NCBI RefSeq assembly: GCF_001870515.1
Contig: NZ_MDGT01000003.1
Span: 124,001-188,000, forward strand
Origin: Idiomarina sp. MD25a
GTDB lineage: Bacteria; Pseudomonadota; Gammaproteobacteria; Enterobacterales; Alteromonadaceae
DNA: 64,000 nt
Direction: 5' to 3'
Shown: positions 63,559 to 64,000 of the stretch, piece after piece
Layout: each line of letters begins with the position of its first letter
How positions within the stretch are numbered: the stretch's first letter is position 1
Made by a program: the position numbers and the translations under genes
The notes under the pieces: generated by a model
What the model saw: the letters and a program-made list of their open reading frames with translations, nothing else
Told to the model about the DNA's origin: nothing
The model's database searches: none

Positions 63559-64000
63559 TTAATCGTCCAGTTGCATGAGCGTTTTACCCGTCATTTCATT
63601 CGGCTGCTCAAGCCCCATTAGATGCAACATGGTAGGCGCCACATCGGAGAGAATGCCATTACGTGGTGTTGCATGACGACCGACATAGATAAACGGAACA
63701 AGCTCGCTGGTATGCGCTGTGTGGGCTTGTCCAGTGCTAGGGTCGCTCATCTGTTCGGCATTACCGTGGTCAGCGGTAATAAGACATTCACCACCGACTT
63801 TTTGCAATGCTTCAACCACTCGTCCCACAGAGTGGTCAACGGCTTCACAGGCCTTCACCGCCGCATCAAAGTTACCCGTATGACCGACCATGTCACCATT
63901 GGGGTAGTTACAAATAATGACGTCATACTTTTGTCCATCAACGGCTTCAACGATCGCATCAGTGAGCTGCTCTGAACTCATCTCAGGTTGCAGGTCGTAG
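63559..64000 (-). CDS. gpmI: 2,3-bisphosphoglycerate-independent phosphoglycerate mutase, C-terminal part
   Basis: The last 147 codons of GpmI, which interconverts 3- and 2-phosphoglycerate with two manganese ions. The reading frame is open to the window edge, so the start lies outside. Visible: [32 protein letters not shown] (metal-binding Asp and His), [12 protein letters not shown] (Asp and His) and the closing [16 protein letters not shown]. The stop is directly next to the envC start codon. Confidence 0.95.
   Translation of the reverse strand, partial: YDLQPEMSSEQLTDAIVEAVDGQKYDVIICNYPNGDMVGHTGNFDAAVKACEAVDHSVGRVVEALQKVGGECLITADHGNAEQMSDPSTGQAHTAHTSELVPFIYVGRHATPRNGILSDVAPTMLHLMGLEQPNEMTGKTLMQLDD

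Noticed and set aside
1-64000. Mobile elements, prophage, CRISPR, toxin-antitoxin or defence islands, tRNA or rRNA
   Set aside because: I found no transposase, integrase, repeat-spacer pattern, cloverleaf or rRNA-like sequence, and genes throughout are housekeeping, signalling or transport types with uniform base and codon use.

Overview
The window looks like core chromosome of a marine-type gammaproteobacterium, most likely order Alteromonadales and close to Idiomarina/Pseudidiomarina. This rests on gene content and synteny: rsmD with a DUF1145 gene divergent from ftsY-ftsE-ftsX-rpoH, gpmI-envC-yibQ, a suf operon carrying sufT, several secreted peptidases, and many chemoreceptor and c-di-GMP genes. 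No genus assignment can be proven from the sequence alone. I see no rRNA, tRNA, CRISPR array, insertion sequence or prophage. Coding density is very high, and no gene-free stretch exceeds about 200 bp.

Layout. 1-2.1 kb: the end of a glycosyltransferase facing a cytoplasmic PhoD-like phosphatase. 2.2-5.2 kb: prolyl oligopeptidase lipoprotein, PepSY-like lipoprotein, cytochrome b561. 5.2-11.3 kb: minus-strand Fe-S assembly operon sufB-C-D-S-A-T-E under an IscR-type operator. 11.4-13.2 kb: 2OG-Fe(II) oxygenase and 1-Cys peroxiredoxin. 13.3-17.4 kb: PAS-GGDEF cyclase, LpxH-like phosphoesterase, YebC-like regulator, OmpW. 17.5-21.1 kb: ppk-ppx polyphosphate genes behind a Pho-box-like sequence. 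21.2-26.8 kb: an oxygen-response block with a chemoreceptor-hemerythrin fusion, gcdH, fnr, hemN and a ybaN-like gene. 27.5-35.6 kb: a same-strand run of M14 peptidase, GGDEF cyclase, KtrA, KtrB, chemoreceptor and DUF4399 protein. 35.6-44.7 kb: dinB, cytochrome c5, a GAF-GAF-GGDEF-EAL protein, rep, ubiK, fpr, comM. 44.7-51.7 kb: ABC exporter, Tsx/OmpK-like porin, chemoreceptor, threonine aldolase. 51.8-56.4 kb: cystathionine beta-synthase/gamma-lyase pair, small membrane protein, VOC protein, serine/threonine dehydratase, DUF416 protein. 56.4-64 kb: DUF1145 gene, rsmD, ftsYEX, rpoH, YkgJ-like protein, yibQ, envC, and the end of gpmI.

The strongest non-genic signal is regulatory. Three perfect FNR boxes (TTGAT-N4-ATCAA) lie in the intergenic regions before the hemerythrin chemoreceptor, fnr itself and hemN. 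One-mismatch boxes precede ompW and the 2OG-oxygenase/peroxiredoxin operon, and a second one lies before fnr. This implies a compact, locally clustered anaerobic regulon linked to aerotaxis. Other regulatory signals are an IscR-type site inside the suf promoter, a Pho-box before ppk and a sigma-E-type promoter before rpoH.

I found no convincing wholly new defence or mobile system. The most unusual protein-level observations are the chemoreceptor-hemerythrin fusion with almost no periplasmic sensor, the degenerate EAL domain, and a diguanylate cyclase translationally coupled to KtrAB potassium uptake.
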